A program made the translations under genes and the position numbers. Shown here in pieces: positions 16,712 through 24,864 of a stretch of 64,000 nt of DNA. The DNA is from Ensifer canadensis (GTDB lineage Bacteria > Pseudomonadota > Alphaproteobacteria > Rhizobiales > Rhizobiaceae). The notes beneath the pieces are model-generated. The model was not told where the DNA came from. It searched no databases and saw nothing but the letters and a program-made list of their open reading frames with translations. The stretch lies in assembly GCF_017488845.2 (NCBI RefSeq), contig NZ_CP083370.1, positions 1-64,000 on the forward strand, written 5' to 3'. Position 1 is the stretch's first letter. Each line of letters opens with the position of its first letter.

Positions 16712-17176
16712 TCAGGCGGCGTGCGAGGTCGTGTCCTCGTTGAGCAGCGTGTAGATCGCGCTGGCGGAATCGCTCGATCGGATCTTCGCCACCATGTCGT
16801 GGTCGCGCAGTACGCGGGCGATGCGCGACAATGCCTTGAGATGGTCGGCGCCGGCGCCTTCGGGCGCCAGGAGCAGGAAGACGAGGTCGACAGGCTGGTC
16901 GTCGAGCGCTTCGAAATCGACCGGCGTGTCCAGCCGCGCAAAGATCCCGATGATCGACGGCAGGTTGTTGAGCTTGCCGTGCGGGATAGCAATGCCGTTG
17001 CCGACGCCCGTGGAGCCCAGCCGTTCACGCTGCAGGATGACATCGAAGATTTCGCGTTCCGGAAGGCCGGTGATCTTTGCCGCTTTAGCCGCCAATTCCT
17101 GAAGGAGCTGTTTTTTCGAGTTGGCCCTCATGGCCGGGATGATCGCATTTTGGTGCAGTAAGCCTGCCAATGCCAT
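16712..17176 (-). CDS. ptsN: PTS IIA-like nitrogen regulatory protein PtsN (EIIA-Ntr)
   Basis: PtsN is the EIIA-like terminal phosphoacceptor of the nitrogen PTS, a regulator of potassium, nitrogen and metabolic control rather than sugar uptake. The 154-residue product carries the phosphorylatable His66 in GIAIPHGKL, preceded by REIFDVILQRERLGSTGVGNG. GAGGAC precedes the ATG. It is the last gene of the rpoN-hpf-ptsN series, 172 bases after hpf. Its leader contains a perfect inverted repeat (17196-17244). Confidence 0.95.
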   Translation of the reverse strand: MALAGLLHQNAIIPAMRANSKKQLLQELAAKAAKITGLPEREIFDVILQRERLGSTGVGNGIAIPHGKLNNLPSIIGIFARLDTPVDFEALDDQPVDLVFLLLAPEGAGADHLKALSRIARVLRDHDMVAKIRSSDSASAIYTLLNEDTTSHAA

Positions 17177-17195
17177 TCTTTTGTCCTCGTTCGCC

Positions 17196-17244
17196 GGTTA
17201 GAGCCGGACAACATCATCATAAATGCGTCGCAATGGCTCTAACC
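17196..17244. repeat. Perfect inverted repeat in the ptsN leader
   Basis: Arms GGTTAGAGCC (17196-17205) and GGCTCTAACC (17235-17244) are separated by 29 bases. On the minus strand the stem lies 20 bases upstream of the ptsN start and close to its ribosome binding site. It has no T-run and so is not a standard terminator; it could be an operator or a leader hairpin. Confidence 0.6.
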
Positions 17245-17313
17245 ATCTTTGTCTTGGCGGGTGCCATGCACAGAAAAGTCGTATTTTCCGGCCTGTCCGC
17301 TGATCCAAGTGGC

Positions 17314-17344
17314 GGGAGCGCCGGCGCACCGGCACTCCCTTTTT
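17314..17344 (+). terminator. Plus-strand intrinsic terminator between hpf and ptsN
   Basis: Stem GGGAG-C-GCCGG / CCGGC-A-CTCCC with a CGCA loop is followed by TTTTT on the plus strand, opposite to the transcription of both flanking genes. No plus-strand protein gene precedes it, so it would end an antisense or small RNA, or stop read-through from LuxR. Confidence 0.55.
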
Positions 17345-17348
17345 CCAC

Positions 17349-17918
17349 TCATCCCTTGATATTGGCGGCGTCAATCCAGCCAATATTTCCGTCGTTGCGT
17401 CTGTAGACGATATTCAACTCTGCCTTGCCGGGAGTGCGGAACATGAGGACGGGTTCATCCGTCATGTCGAGCGCCATCACGGCGCTGGCGACAGACATCG
17501 TCCTCAGGTGTTTCGAGCTTTCGGCGACGATCGTCGGTGCGTAATCCTCGGGGACTTCGTCATCCTCGAATGGCACCGAGTCCATCACTGTGTATGCCAC
17601 CTCGGTACCTTGACCATTACCGTTGTGGTGGTCCTTGAGCTTGCGCTTGTAGCGACGTAGGCGCTTTTCGATGCGCTCCGACGCTGCGTCAAAGGCAGCC
17701 TGAGGGTCATTGGCCTGTCCATTCGCCTGCATAACCACGCCCGTATCGAGATGAAGCTTGCAGTCGGCGCTAAAGCGCGGTCCAGACTTTTCCACAGTGA
17801 CCTGGCTTGAATATCCTCCGTCGAAATATTTGGTAACGGCCTGCTCGATCTGATCGCCAATGCGGGCGCGGAACGAATCGCCGATTTCCATCTGTTTACC
17901 GGATACACGCACACTCAT
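17349..17918 (-). CDS. hpf: Ribosome hibernation promoting factor, long form
   Basis: Long HPF dimerises 70S ribosomes into inactive 100S particles in stationary phase. The 189-residue protein has the N-terminal S30AE/YfiA domain (about 1-105: VSGKQMEIGDSFRARIGDQIEQAV, FDAASERIEKRLRRYKRKLKDH), a linker, and the C-terminal long-HPF domain (about 130-187), which includes EPVLMFRTPGKAELNIVYRRNDGNIGWIDA with the repeat broken by short variable sites. GAGAGGAAA lies before the ATG. It sits between rpoN and ptsN, the standard proteobacterial arrangement. Confidence 0.95.
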   Translation of the reverse strand: MSVRVSGKQMEIGDSFRARIGDQIEQAVTKYFDGGYSSQVTVEKSGPRFSADCKLHLDTGVVMQANGQANDPQAAFDAASERIEKRLRRYKRKLKDHHNGNGQGTEVAYTVMDSVPFEDDEVPEDYAPTIVAESSKHLRTMSVASAVMALDMTDEPVLMFRTPGKAELNIVYRRNDGNIGWIDAANIKG

Positions 17919-18071
17919 GGAGTTTCCTCTCTATTTCGTGATTTGCGTAGCCAGTCTATTCCAAGCGCTCTCGTCATCCAAGCCTTTCACGCTTGCGGGA
18001 GCCTCTCTGTCGCACCTACCGGTCGTGCCGGCCGCCTGAGGAAGACCGTGTCCTCGGCAATTGCGGCGGGC

Positions 18072-18100
18072 TCATATCCCCTGCGTCGCGGAGAGTCAAT
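18072..18100 (-). promoter_or_regulatory. Putative sigma-70-type promoter of hpf
   Basis: Read on the minus strand: ATTGAC, a 17-base spacer, ATATGA, about 150 bases upstream of the hpf start. The spacing is right but the -10 departs from CTATAT. The rest of the 293-base rpoN-hpf gap holds the repeat at 18143-18215. Confidence 0.35.
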
Positions 18101-18142
18101 TGAAGGTCGCAAAAAAGTTAATACGCTTTAACCTTGCGTCGT

Positions 18143-18215
18143 CGCTTTAGGCTCTTTTTCTTTCGCATGTCGTCGTCGCAAAACCGCTGAAAAACTGTTG
18201 CGCGACCTGCTTTAG
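18143..18215. repeat. Palindromic intergenic repeat, copy C
   Basis: The order CGCTTTAGG, GCATGTCG, TCGCAAAACCGCTG, then GCGCGACCTGCTTTAG is the classic form of a repeat I know from Sinorhizobium intergenic regions. The same core occurs reversed at 59135-59196 and in variant form in copies A and B. The terminal CTTTAG overlaps the rpoN stop codon on the minus strand. Confidence 0.75.
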
Positions 18216-19771
18216 AAGCCCGATACCTTGGCCAGCGCCCGCTTTTCGCGCCGTCGCTGCACGGAGGAGGGGATGTTCATCGCTTCGCGATATTTCGCCA
18301 CCGTGCGTCGCGCGATGTCGACGCCGGCCTGCTTGAGGCTGTCGACGATATCGTCGTCGGAAAGCACCGCATCGGCGACTTCCTGCTGGATCATCATGCG
18401 GATGCGGTGACGCACGGACTCAGCCGAATGGCTGTCGCCGCCCTCGGCCGAACCGATGGAGACGGTGAAGAAATACTTCAGCTCGAACAGCCCACGCGGC
18501 GTCAGCATGTACTTGTTCGAGGTGACGCGGCTTACCGTCGACTCGTGCATCTTGATCGCATCGGCGACGGTTTTCAGGTTGAGCGGTCGCAGATGCCCGA
18601 CGCCATGGACGAGGAACGCGTCCTGCTGGCGAACGATCTCGGTGGCGACCTTCATGATCGTCCTGGCGCGCTGATCGAGGCTGCGGGTCAGCCAGTTGGC
18701 GGTCTGCAGGCATTCATTGAGAAAGGCCTGGTCCGCGCTGTTCTTCTCGGTGCCGCGCGACACCGTGGTGTAGTAGGCTTGGTTGACGAGGACGCGCGGC
18801 AGGGCGTCCGGGTTGAGTTCGATCAGCCAGGTTCCGTCGGGTGCCGCCCGCACGACGATATCGGGAACGATCGCCTCGCTAACGCTGGTCTCGAAGCTCG
18901 TTCCCGGTTTCGGGTCGAGCTTGCGGATTTCGGCGAGCATATCGATCAGGTCTTCCTCATCGACGCCGCAGATTTTCTTCAAGCTGGCAAAATCGCGCCG
19001 CGCCAGAAGCTCTAGGTTGGCGATGAGGGCTTCCATCGCCGGATCGAGGCGATCGCGAAGGCGCAGCTGAATGGCGAGGCATTCGCTGAGTGTGCGTGCG
19101 AAGACACCTGGCGGGTCGAACTGCTGCAGCGTGAGGAGGACGCGGGTGACGTCGGCGCCGGATGCGCCGAGGCGTTCGGCGACCTCCTGCAGATCAGCCT
19201 GAAGATAGCCTGCCTCGTCGAGCTGGTCGATCAGGTGCTGGGCAATCAGCCGGTCGGATGGGACGGACAACGCAAAGGGCAATTGCTCCAGAAGCGTCTC
19301 GCGCAGGCTCTTGGCGCCGGCCACGAAGTCGTCGAAATCGTAGTCGCCTCCTTCGCCGCTGCCGGGCATCGATTTCCACTGGCCGAGCAGTTCCGGCGCG
19401 TCGGCGCGTTGCGGCGCCGTGTCGTCCTGGTAGACATTGCCGAAATCCGCATCGAGCTGTTCATTGAGCCGCGCCCCATCGGTTGCCGTGGCATTGTCGT
19501 AGAGATCGCGCTGGCCGGATGCCTCATCCGTTCCGCCGAAGTCTTCACCGGATGCCTGCCCCGCTTCTTCGCGGCTGCCGTGCTCGGAGCTTCCACCGAA
19601 CTCGTCGTCACCGCCGTGAAGCTCGAGCAGCGGATTCTTTTCGACTTCCTGCGCGATGAAGTGGTTGAGTTCCAGATGCGTCATCTGCAGCAGCTGAATC
19701 GATTGCATCAGCTGCGGGGTCATGACCAGCGACTGTGACTGGCGCAGATGAAGGCTGGCCGACAATGCCAT
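18212..19771 (-). CDS. rpoN: RNA polymerase sigma-54 factor RpoN
   Basis: Sigma-54 directs transcription of nitrogen-assimilation, dicarboxylate-transport and, in rhizobia, nitrogen-fixation genes, together with enhancer-binding ATPases. The 519-residue product has the Gln/Leu-rich region I (1-50), an acidic region II (about 50-140, notably long), the core-binding region, the helix-turn-helix, and the RpoN box ARRTVAKYRE at 487-496. The ATG at 19771 gives the standard MALSASLHLRQSQSLVMTPQL start. It follows lptB by 142 bases and is upstream of hpf and ptsN. The stop lies in repeat copy C. Confidence 0.97.
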   Translation of the reverse strand: MALSASLHLRQSQSLVMTPQLMQSIQLLQMTHLELNHFIAQEVEKNPLLELHGGDDEFGGSSEHGSREEAGQASGEDFGGTDEASGQRDLYDNATATDGARLNEQLDADFGNVYQDDTAPQRADAPELLGQWKSMPGSGEGGDYDFDDFVAGAKSLRETLLEQLPFALSVPSDRLIAQHLIDQLDEAGYLQADLQEVAERLGASGADVTRVLLTLQQFDPPGVFARTLSECLAIQLRLRDRLDPAMEALIANLELLARRDFASLKKICGVDEEDLIDMLAEIRKLDPKPGTSFETSVSEAIVPDIVVRAAPDGTWLIELNPDALPRVLVNQAYYTTVSRGTEKNSADQAFLNECLQTANWLTRSLDQRARTIMKVATEIVRQQDAFLVHGVGHLRPLNLKTVADAIKMHESTVSRVTSNKYMLTPRGLFELKYFFTVSIGSAEGGDSHSAESVRHRIRMMIQQEVADAVLSDDDIVDSLKQAGVDIARRTVAKYREAMNIPSSVQRRREKRALAKVSGF

Positions 19772-19913
19772 GCGGACGTGAAACTCCCGATGAAATCTCC
19801 ACCGGTCGCATCGTTGGCGGGCCGGTTTTTCAATTGGCCCAAAAATTGCTTATTGCAGGGGTTTGGTCAAGCGCGACCGCGGGGCGAGATGCCGGATTCG
19901 CCCGCGGATCGCA

Positions 19914-20732
19914 TCAGAGGCTGAAATTATCGCCGAGATAGAGCCGGCGCACGTCCGGATTGGTGACGATATCGTTGGCGCGGCCGTGGGTCAGCACTTC
20001 GCCGGCATGGATGATGTAGGCCCGGTCGATCAGGCCAAGGGTCTCGCGCACATTATGGTCGGTGATGAGTACGCCGATACCGCGCGACGTCAGGTGTCGC
20101 ACCAGCGCCTGGATGTCGGCGACGGAAATCGGGTCGACGCCGGCAAAGGGCTCGTCGAGCAGCATGAAGGTCGGGTCGGTGGCAAGCGCTCGGGCAATTT
20201 CGAGACGTCGCCGCTCGCCGCCGGAAAGGGCGATCGCCGGCGACTTGCGCAGATGCGTGATGTTGAACTCGCCGAGCAGGTCGTTGAGCTTGCTCTCGCG
20301 GCGCTCCAGGTTCTTATCGTGCACTTCGAGAACGGCGCGGATGTTGTCCTCGACCGTCAGGCCGCGAAAGATCGAGGCTTCCTGCGGCAGGTAGCCGACG
20401 CCGAGGCGGGCGCGGCGATACATCGGCATCGTCGTCACGTCGTTGCCATTGATCTCAATCGAGCCTTCGTCGACAGGCACGAGGCCGGTGATCATGTAGA
20501 AGCATGTGGTCTTGCCGGCACCGTTCGGGCCGAGGAGACCGACTGCCTCCCCGCGGCGAACGACCAGCGACACACCATTGACCACGCGCCGCTCGCGATA
20601 GGACTTTGTCAGGCCACGCGCGATCAGTGTGCCGTCATAACGCGCCTTGTCGACCGCGTGACCGGTCGCGGCTGGTGTGGCCGCCGACGGTTTGCGGACG
20701 CGCTTGCGCTTGTGAAGGAAGGGGAGTTGCAC
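19914..20732 (-). CDS. lptB: LPS export ABC transporter ATP-binding protein LptB
   Basis: LptB is the cytoplasmic ATPase that powers LptFG extraction of lipopolysaccharide from the inner membrane. From the GTG at 20732 the product has 272 residues: Walker A GPNGAGKT at 68-75, ABC signature LSGGE at 169-173 and Walker B LLDEP at 191-195. The N-terminal basic extension (about 1-32) before the domain is typical of rhizobial LptB. The GTG begins 13 bases after the lptA stop; earlier in-frame codons overlap lptA. The order lptC-lptA-lptB-rpoN is the conserved one. Confidence 0.95.
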   Translation of the reverse strand: MQLPFLHKRKRVRKPSAATPAATGHAVDKARYDGTLIARGLTKSYRERRVVNGVSLVVRRGEAVGLLGPNGAGKTTCFYMITGLVPVDEGSIEINGNDVTTMPMYRRARLGVGYLPQEASIFRGLTVEDNIRAVLEVHDKNLERRESKLNDLLGEFNITHLRKSPAIALSGGERRRLEIARALATDPTFMLLDEPFAGVDPISVADIQALVRHLTSRGIGVLITDHNVRETLGLIDRAYIIHAGEVLTHGRANDIVTNPDVRRLYLGDNFSL

Positions 20733-20745
20733 GAGCGGGTCTACG

Positions 20746-21306
20746 TCAGTTCTTCTTCTGTGACTTCGGGTCGAGCTGGATCTGCACCCGACCGCCACAG
20801 GCTTCGAGCTGCGCTTCGCCCGTGTTCATCTGCACATTCAATTGGCAGCCGACGAACACGTTCTTGCCTTCCGACAGAACGACCTTCTCGCCCTTCAATA
20901 CGAAGGTCTGCTTGGTCATGTTGAACTCGCCGCTGTCAGCGGTTGCCTGCTGGGTGCCGGAGCTGAGGAAGACGCGCTGGCTGACTTCGATCCGCTCGAT
21001 GTCGGCGTCGCCGCTCGAGACCGAGCCTGCGCCGGACTTGTAGAAGACCGTCATGCTCCCGGCCTGAAGCGTCGTTGTGCCCTGCACGACCTTGACGTTC
21101 CCGGTAAAGATCGCCTTGCTTTCTGGGTCCTTGATTTCAAGCTTGTCGCTTTCGATCTGGATCGGCTTGTCGTTCGACAATTCGAGGCCCTTCATCTTGC
21201 TCGATGTGGCCTGGGCTGACGCGCCTGAAACGATCATCAATGCGCCGATGCCGGCAACGGCCAGGCTGGCTGAAATCCTGAAAAAAGTAGCGGGTAAAAC
21301 CGACAT
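20746..21306 (-). CDS. lptA: LPS transport periplasmic protein LptA
   Basis: LptA forms the periplasmic bridge that conducts lipopolysaccharide from LptC to the outer-membrane LptDE. The 186-residue precursor begins with a signal peptide (hydrophobic core about 10-28, cleavage near ASAQA at 30-34). The OstA-fold beta-jellyroll follows, with PIQIESDKLEIKDPESKAIFTGNVKVVQG as the family start (interrupted here only by usual variation) and CGGRVQIQLDPKSQ at the end. It is 14 bases after lptC and 13 before lptB, in one transcript. Confidence 0.93.
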   Translation of the reverse strand: MSVLPATFFRISASLAVAGIGALMIVSGASAQATSSKMKGLELSNDKPIQIESDKLEIKDPESKAIFTGNVKVVQGTTTLQAGSMTVFYKSGAGSVSSGDADIERIEVSQRVFLSSGTQQATADSGEFNMTKQTFVLKGEKVVLSEGKNVFVGCQLNVQMNTGEAQLEACGGRVQIQLDPKSQKKN

Positions 21307-21320
21307 GGATGCACCAGATC

Positions 21321-21989
21321 CTAATTCGTGTTCTTGCGGATGGCGGCGGGTTCGAGATTGACCCTCACCATGCCCTCGAATGTTACTATGCGTCCCTTAT
21401 CCGTCATTCGCAGCCGCTGCGCAATGATCGAACCGCCCTTCATGCTGATCGCAATCGGTTGTTTTGTTTCCATTTCGCCGGCATTGATGTCCAGATAGGC
21501 CGATTGGAAATCGGCGTTGACGCCATTATTCATTGTAATCGTGAACGGGGCGTTCATGTCGAGCGTGTTGGCCCCGCGGTCGTAGATGCCGTTGGTCGCG
21601 TCCACCGTGGCGATCAGCTTTTCGTTCACCGGCATTTCGGCATGGATCGTCTGCAGCGTGATGATATCGGGATTGACGATATCCTGCAGCGCGCGCTGCG
21701 CCTTCATCGAATAGCTGATGCCCTGCTTGTTGCGCCCGGCAATCGCAGGGTTCTGCATGACGATCTTGCCATCCTCGATCGTTGCACTGTCGAGCTGCAG
21801 ATCGACCGGCATGAAGGCGCGCACGAAGGAAATGGCGGCAAAGATCGCCGCGATGATGCCGGCGACGACAGGCAGGATGATCTTCAGACGCCGGACGCGC
21901 GCCGAATGCCGCGCCGCGAGCGCGTAGGCGTCCGACGAGCTCGCACCCGAATCGGCAAAGAAGCCGGGGGCTGGCGCATGATCTAACAT
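21321..21989 (-). CDS. lptC: LPS export periplasmic protein LptC
   Basis: LptC is the bitopic inner-membrane partner that receives lipopolysaccharide from LptB2FG and passes it to LptA. The 222-residue product has a short cytoplasmic tail rich in Ala/Ser, an Arg-rich stop (ARHSARVRRLK), a single transmembrane helix at about 31-52, and a periplasmic OstA-like domain. The start at 21989 (MLDHAPAPGFF) is preferred over the open frame to 22094. It is first in the lptC-lptA-lptB unit. Confidence 0.9.
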   Translation of the reverse strand: MLDHAPAPGFFADSGASSSDAYALAARHSARVRRLKIILPVVAGIIAAIFAAISFVRAFMPVDLQLDSATIEDGKIVMQNPAIAGRNKQGISYSMKAQRALQDIVNPDIITLQTIHAEMPVNEKLIATVDATNGIYDRGANTLDMNAPFTITMNNGVNADFQSAYLDINAGEMETKQPIAISMKGGSIIAQRLRMTDKGRIVTFEGMVRVNLEPAAIRKNTN

Positions 21990-22251
21990 GTGAAGACCTG
22001 TTGGTTCCGTTGCTTTCCCGCGGATCGTCGAGAACCGCATTTTACATACATTCGTGTAAGTCGTCGCAAATATGGATACTTTTTGCAGCTGCACAATGGC
22101 GCCGCAAAAAACTTCGTGAAGACAGGAAAACGGCGGGCACGGCTTTTAACCGTGACCGACCGCGTCTATTGAATATGCCACCTGCCGCGCAGATAGCATG
22201 TTCCATCGGAAACTGACAGAAGCTGCGCCAACAAATTCGGGAGAAACCCAC

Positions 22252-23211
22252 ATGGATGAACTAGCCATCGCCGATCGCCGCAGCCTGCGCAGGAAGCTGA
22301 GTTTCTGGCGCTGGATCGTCGCCGGCCTGCTCGCCGTCGTGGCATTGGTCATTCTGTTCTGGTCGGGCTGGGCGGAGACCGCAGGGCGTGCCCGCGATCA
22401 TGTTGCCCGTGTGACGATTTCGGGATTGATCCAGGACGATCGCGAATTGCTGGAGCGGCTTCAACGGATCGAGGACAACGATTCGGTCAAGGCACTGGTG
22501 GTCACCATATCGTCGCCCGGCGGCACCACCTATGGCGGCGAGGTCATCTACAAGGCGATCCGCAAGGTCGCCGCCAAGAAGCCGGTGGTTTCCGATATTC
22601 GCACGCTAGCCGCCTCCGCCGGCTACATGATCGCGCTTGCCGGCGATACGATTATCGCCGGCGAAAGCTCGATCACCGGCTCGATCGGCGTCATCTTCCA
22701 GTATCCCCAGGTCAAGGAGCTGATGGACAAGCTTGGCGTCTCGCTGGAATCGATCAAGTCGCGGCCGCTGAAGGCCGAGCCGTCCCCCTTCCATCCCGCG
22801 AGCGATGAAGCCAAGGCAATGATCCAGGCGATGATCGATGACAGCTATGGCTGGTTCGTCGATATGGTGGCAGAGCGTCGCAAGCTGTCGCGCGACGAGG
22901 CGCTTCTGCTGGCCGACGGGCGGATTTTCACCGGCCGCCAGGCGCTGGGCCTGAAGCTCGTCGACAAGCTTGGCGGCGATGACGAAGTCCGCACCTTCCT
23001 GGCCGACAGGAAGGTGTCGAAGGACCTTCCTCTGGTTGATTGGGATGCGCCGCGCCGGACTCTGCCTTTCGGCCTCGGATCGGCCGTCTCGGAGTGGGTC
23101 AAGATGTTGGGATATGACGCTTTTCCGGCCATGAGGGGTCTCGAAAAAATCGGGGGTGACAAGTTGTTTCTTGACGGTCTTGTTTCGGTTTGGCAGGTTG
23201 ATGCTCAATGA
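22252..23211 (+). CDS. sppA: Signal peptide peptidase SppA (S49 family)
   Basis: A membrane-bound serine protease that digests cleaved signal peptides. The 319-residue short-form enzyme has a transmembrane helix at about 21-39, TISSPGGTTYGGE near 86-97, the nucleophile Ser122 in AASAGY, and the general-base Lys174 in PLKAEPSPF. GGGAG lies before the ATG at 22252; the in-frame ATG at 22198 has no such site. It is divergent from lptC with a 262-base region that contains a TTACA/TGTAA dyad near 22042. ihfB follows. Confidence 0.92.
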   Translation: MDELAIADRRSLRRKLSFWRWIVAGLLAVVALVILFWSGWAETAGRARDHVARVTISGLIQDDRELLERLQRIEDNDSVKALVVTISSPGGTTYGGEVIYKAIRKVAAKKPVVSDIRTLAASAGYMIALAGDTIIAGESSITGSIGVIFQYPQVKELMDKLGVSLESIKSRPLKAEPSPFHPASDEAKAMIQAMIDDSYGWFVDMVAERRKLSRDEALLLADGRIFTGRQALGLKLVDKLGGDDEVRTFLADRKVSKDLPLVDWDAPRRTLPFGLGSAVSEWVKMLGYDAFPAMRGLEKIGGDKLFLDGLVSVWQVDAQ

Positions 23212-23340
23212 GGATGGCAGCATATGCCCAGCCTGATCCGTAACATGGCCGCCCGCGCCAAGTGAGCGTCGGCCATATTCTTGCGGCAATCACAATGCAG
23301 ACCGAAAAAGCAAAACAAACAAGAATTTAAGGGGGCGACA

Positions 23341-23643
23341 GTGATCAAGTCAGAACTGGTGCAGATTGTTGCAGCTCGCAATCCGCATCTCTATCACCGC
23401 GACGTCGAAAACATCGTCAACGCGGTGCTCGATGAGATCACAGATGCGCTGGCTGCCGGAAACCGTGTCGAACTGCGCGGTTTCGGTGCTTTCTCCGTCA
23501 AGAACCGGCCGTCGCGCTCCGGTCGCAATCCGCGCACCGGCGATTCGGTTTTTGTCGAGGAAAAGTGGGTGCCGTTCTTCAAGACCGGCAAGGAGCTGCG
23601 CGAGCGGCTGAACCCGGGCATGAACGGGGACGATGAAGACTGA
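23341..23643 (+). CDS. ihfB: Integration host factor subunit beta
   Basis: IHF-beta is a DNA-bending nucleoid protein that pairs with IHF-alpha and assists sigma-54 promoters, recombination and replication. The 100-residue product has the HU/IHF fold, with [18 protein letters not shown] and the DNA-contacting [10 protein letters not shown] arm. The start is GTG at 23341, preceded by [24 protein letters not shown] is the usual rhizobial N-terminus. An in-frame ATG at 23281 would add 20 residues unlike the family. Confidence 0.94.
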   Translation: MIKSELVQIVAARNPHLYHRDVENIVNAVLDEITDALAAGNRVELRGFGAFSVKNRPSRSGRNPRTGDSVFVEEKWVPFFKTGKELRERLNPGMNGDDED

Positions 23644-23726
23644 TCATCCCGCCCGATCGTCATGAGTCCGGATTGTCGCCATCGCTGCCAAGGCCTGTCG
23701 ATGATCCGGAAAACTGGAGCGGCTGA

Positions 23727-24071
23727 ATGCTCAAGAAACTGGTCAACATCATCGTTCTCATCCCGGTCGGCGTCATTCTGATCGTGCTCAGCGTCGCCAA
23801 TCGCCAGAGCGTCACGCTGGCCCTCAATCCGTTCCGGCCCGAAGACAGCGTGCTGTCCGTGAGCGCGCCGTTCTTTGTTTTCCTGTTTCTTGCCGTCGTC
23901 GTCGGGTTGATTCTGGGTGCCGCCGCGACCTGGTTTAGCCAGGGCAAGTACCGTCGGCGTGCGCGCAATGAAGCGACCGAGGCGCTGAAATGGCATCGCG
24001 AAGCCGAAAAGCACCGCAGCCAGGCAGAGAAGCTGGCCACCCAGGCGACACTCGCCGCCCCGCAGAACTGA
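23727..24071 (+). CDS. lapA: LapA-family (DUF1049) membrane protein
   Basis: A 114-residue inner-membrane protein with two hydrophobic segments (about 5-25 and 47-70) and a basic, helical cytoplasmic tail (about 75-105). This is the layout of LapA, which in E. coli works with LapB in lipopolysaccharide assembly control. The motif NRQSVTLALNPF between the helices is typical. GGAG precedes the ATG. It is 83 bases after ihfB, a common neighbour. I see no lapB here, so a lipopolysaccharide role is inference from the family. Confidence 0.82.
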   Translation: MLKKLVNIIVLIPVGVILIVLSVANRQSVTLALNPFRPEDSVLSVSAPFFVFLFLAVVVGLILGAAATWFSQGKYRRRARNEATEALKWHREAEKHRSQAEKLATQATLAAPQN

Positions 24072-24092
24072 ATGGCAGGGCGGCCATGCCCT

Positions 24093-24551
24093 TCAGCCGG
24101 CCGCTTCCGCCGGGCCGCCGATCGCTGCGCCGAAATCCGTGAAGAACTGCTGCGCCAGCTTCTTGGCGGTCGAATCGACCAGCCGGGATCCGAGCTGCGC
24201 TAGCTTTCCGCCGATCTGCGCCTTGACGTCGTAGCGCAGCAGCGTCTCCGCACCGTCGTCGACCAGGGTCACATCCGCGCCACCCTTGGCAAAACCGGCA
24301 ATGCCGCCCTTTCCCTCACCGGAGATCGTGTAGCTTTCGGGCGGGTTGAGGTTCGACAGGATGACGTCGCCGGTAAAGGAGGCCGAGACCGGCCCGATCT
24401 TGATCTTGACGACGGCCGAAAGCTCGGTCGGAGATTTCATCTCGATCGACTGACAGCCCGGGATGCAACGCTTGAGGATTTCCGGATCGTTGAGGCCGCG
24501 CCACACGGCATCGCGCGGTGCCGAGATGCGTTCTTCGCCGGTCATGTCCAT
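24093..24551 (-). CDS. CoxG-like SRPBCC-family protein
   Basis: A 152-residue protein of the CoxG (carbon monoxide dehydrogenase subunit G) SRPBCC family. It opens with MTGEERISAPRDAVWRGL, then RCIPGCQS, and closes with FFTDFGAAIG. Family members help anchor or assemble molybdenum hydroxylases, but no coxSML genes are present, so the role here is open. GGGAGGAAA lies before the ATG at 24551, which is chosen over 24566. It is convergent with lapA and divergent from the methyltransferase gene. The 313-base region between 24551 and 24865 shows no clear motif. Confidence 0.85.
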   Translation of the reverse strand: MDMTGEERISAPRDAVWRGLNDPEILKRCIPGCQSIEMKSPTELSAVVKIKIGPVSASFTGDVILSNLNPPESYTISGEGKGGIAGFAKGGADVTLVDDGAETLLRYDVKAQIGGKLAQLGSRLVDSTAKKLAQQFFTDFGAAIGGPAEAAG

Positions 24552-24864
24552 GCGCTTTCCTCCCACTGACGGTGCCGTGCGTCGACAAGGACGCGCGAGG
24601 TTGATGTAATCTTTTGAATTCGCTTTACAATCCTGTCCGTAAGTTGATGCCGGACGGTGGAATTATGCAAGTGTCGCTTCCGCACCGATCTTGGCAAATC
24701 GGAAACGGCTTTGCCAAGAGCATGAGCGGTGCTATTTGCACCAACAGAAAAAGCTTCGCCTCGAAATCCGGGGTGCGGCGGCATACCTCATGGTGCAGGC
24801 CCGTTTACATCCGATATCCGGGAGGGTAGCGCCTCGTGACAAAACAAAGCCCAGGGATCTCAGC

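Noticed and set aside
23224..23265. 13-residue open frame after sppA
   Set aside because: GAGG is present about ten bases upstream, but it is too short and lacks any other support.
24093..24551. Carbon monoxide dehydrogenase operon
   Set aside because: The CoxG-like protein stands alone without coxS, coxM or coxL; the fold is used more broadly.
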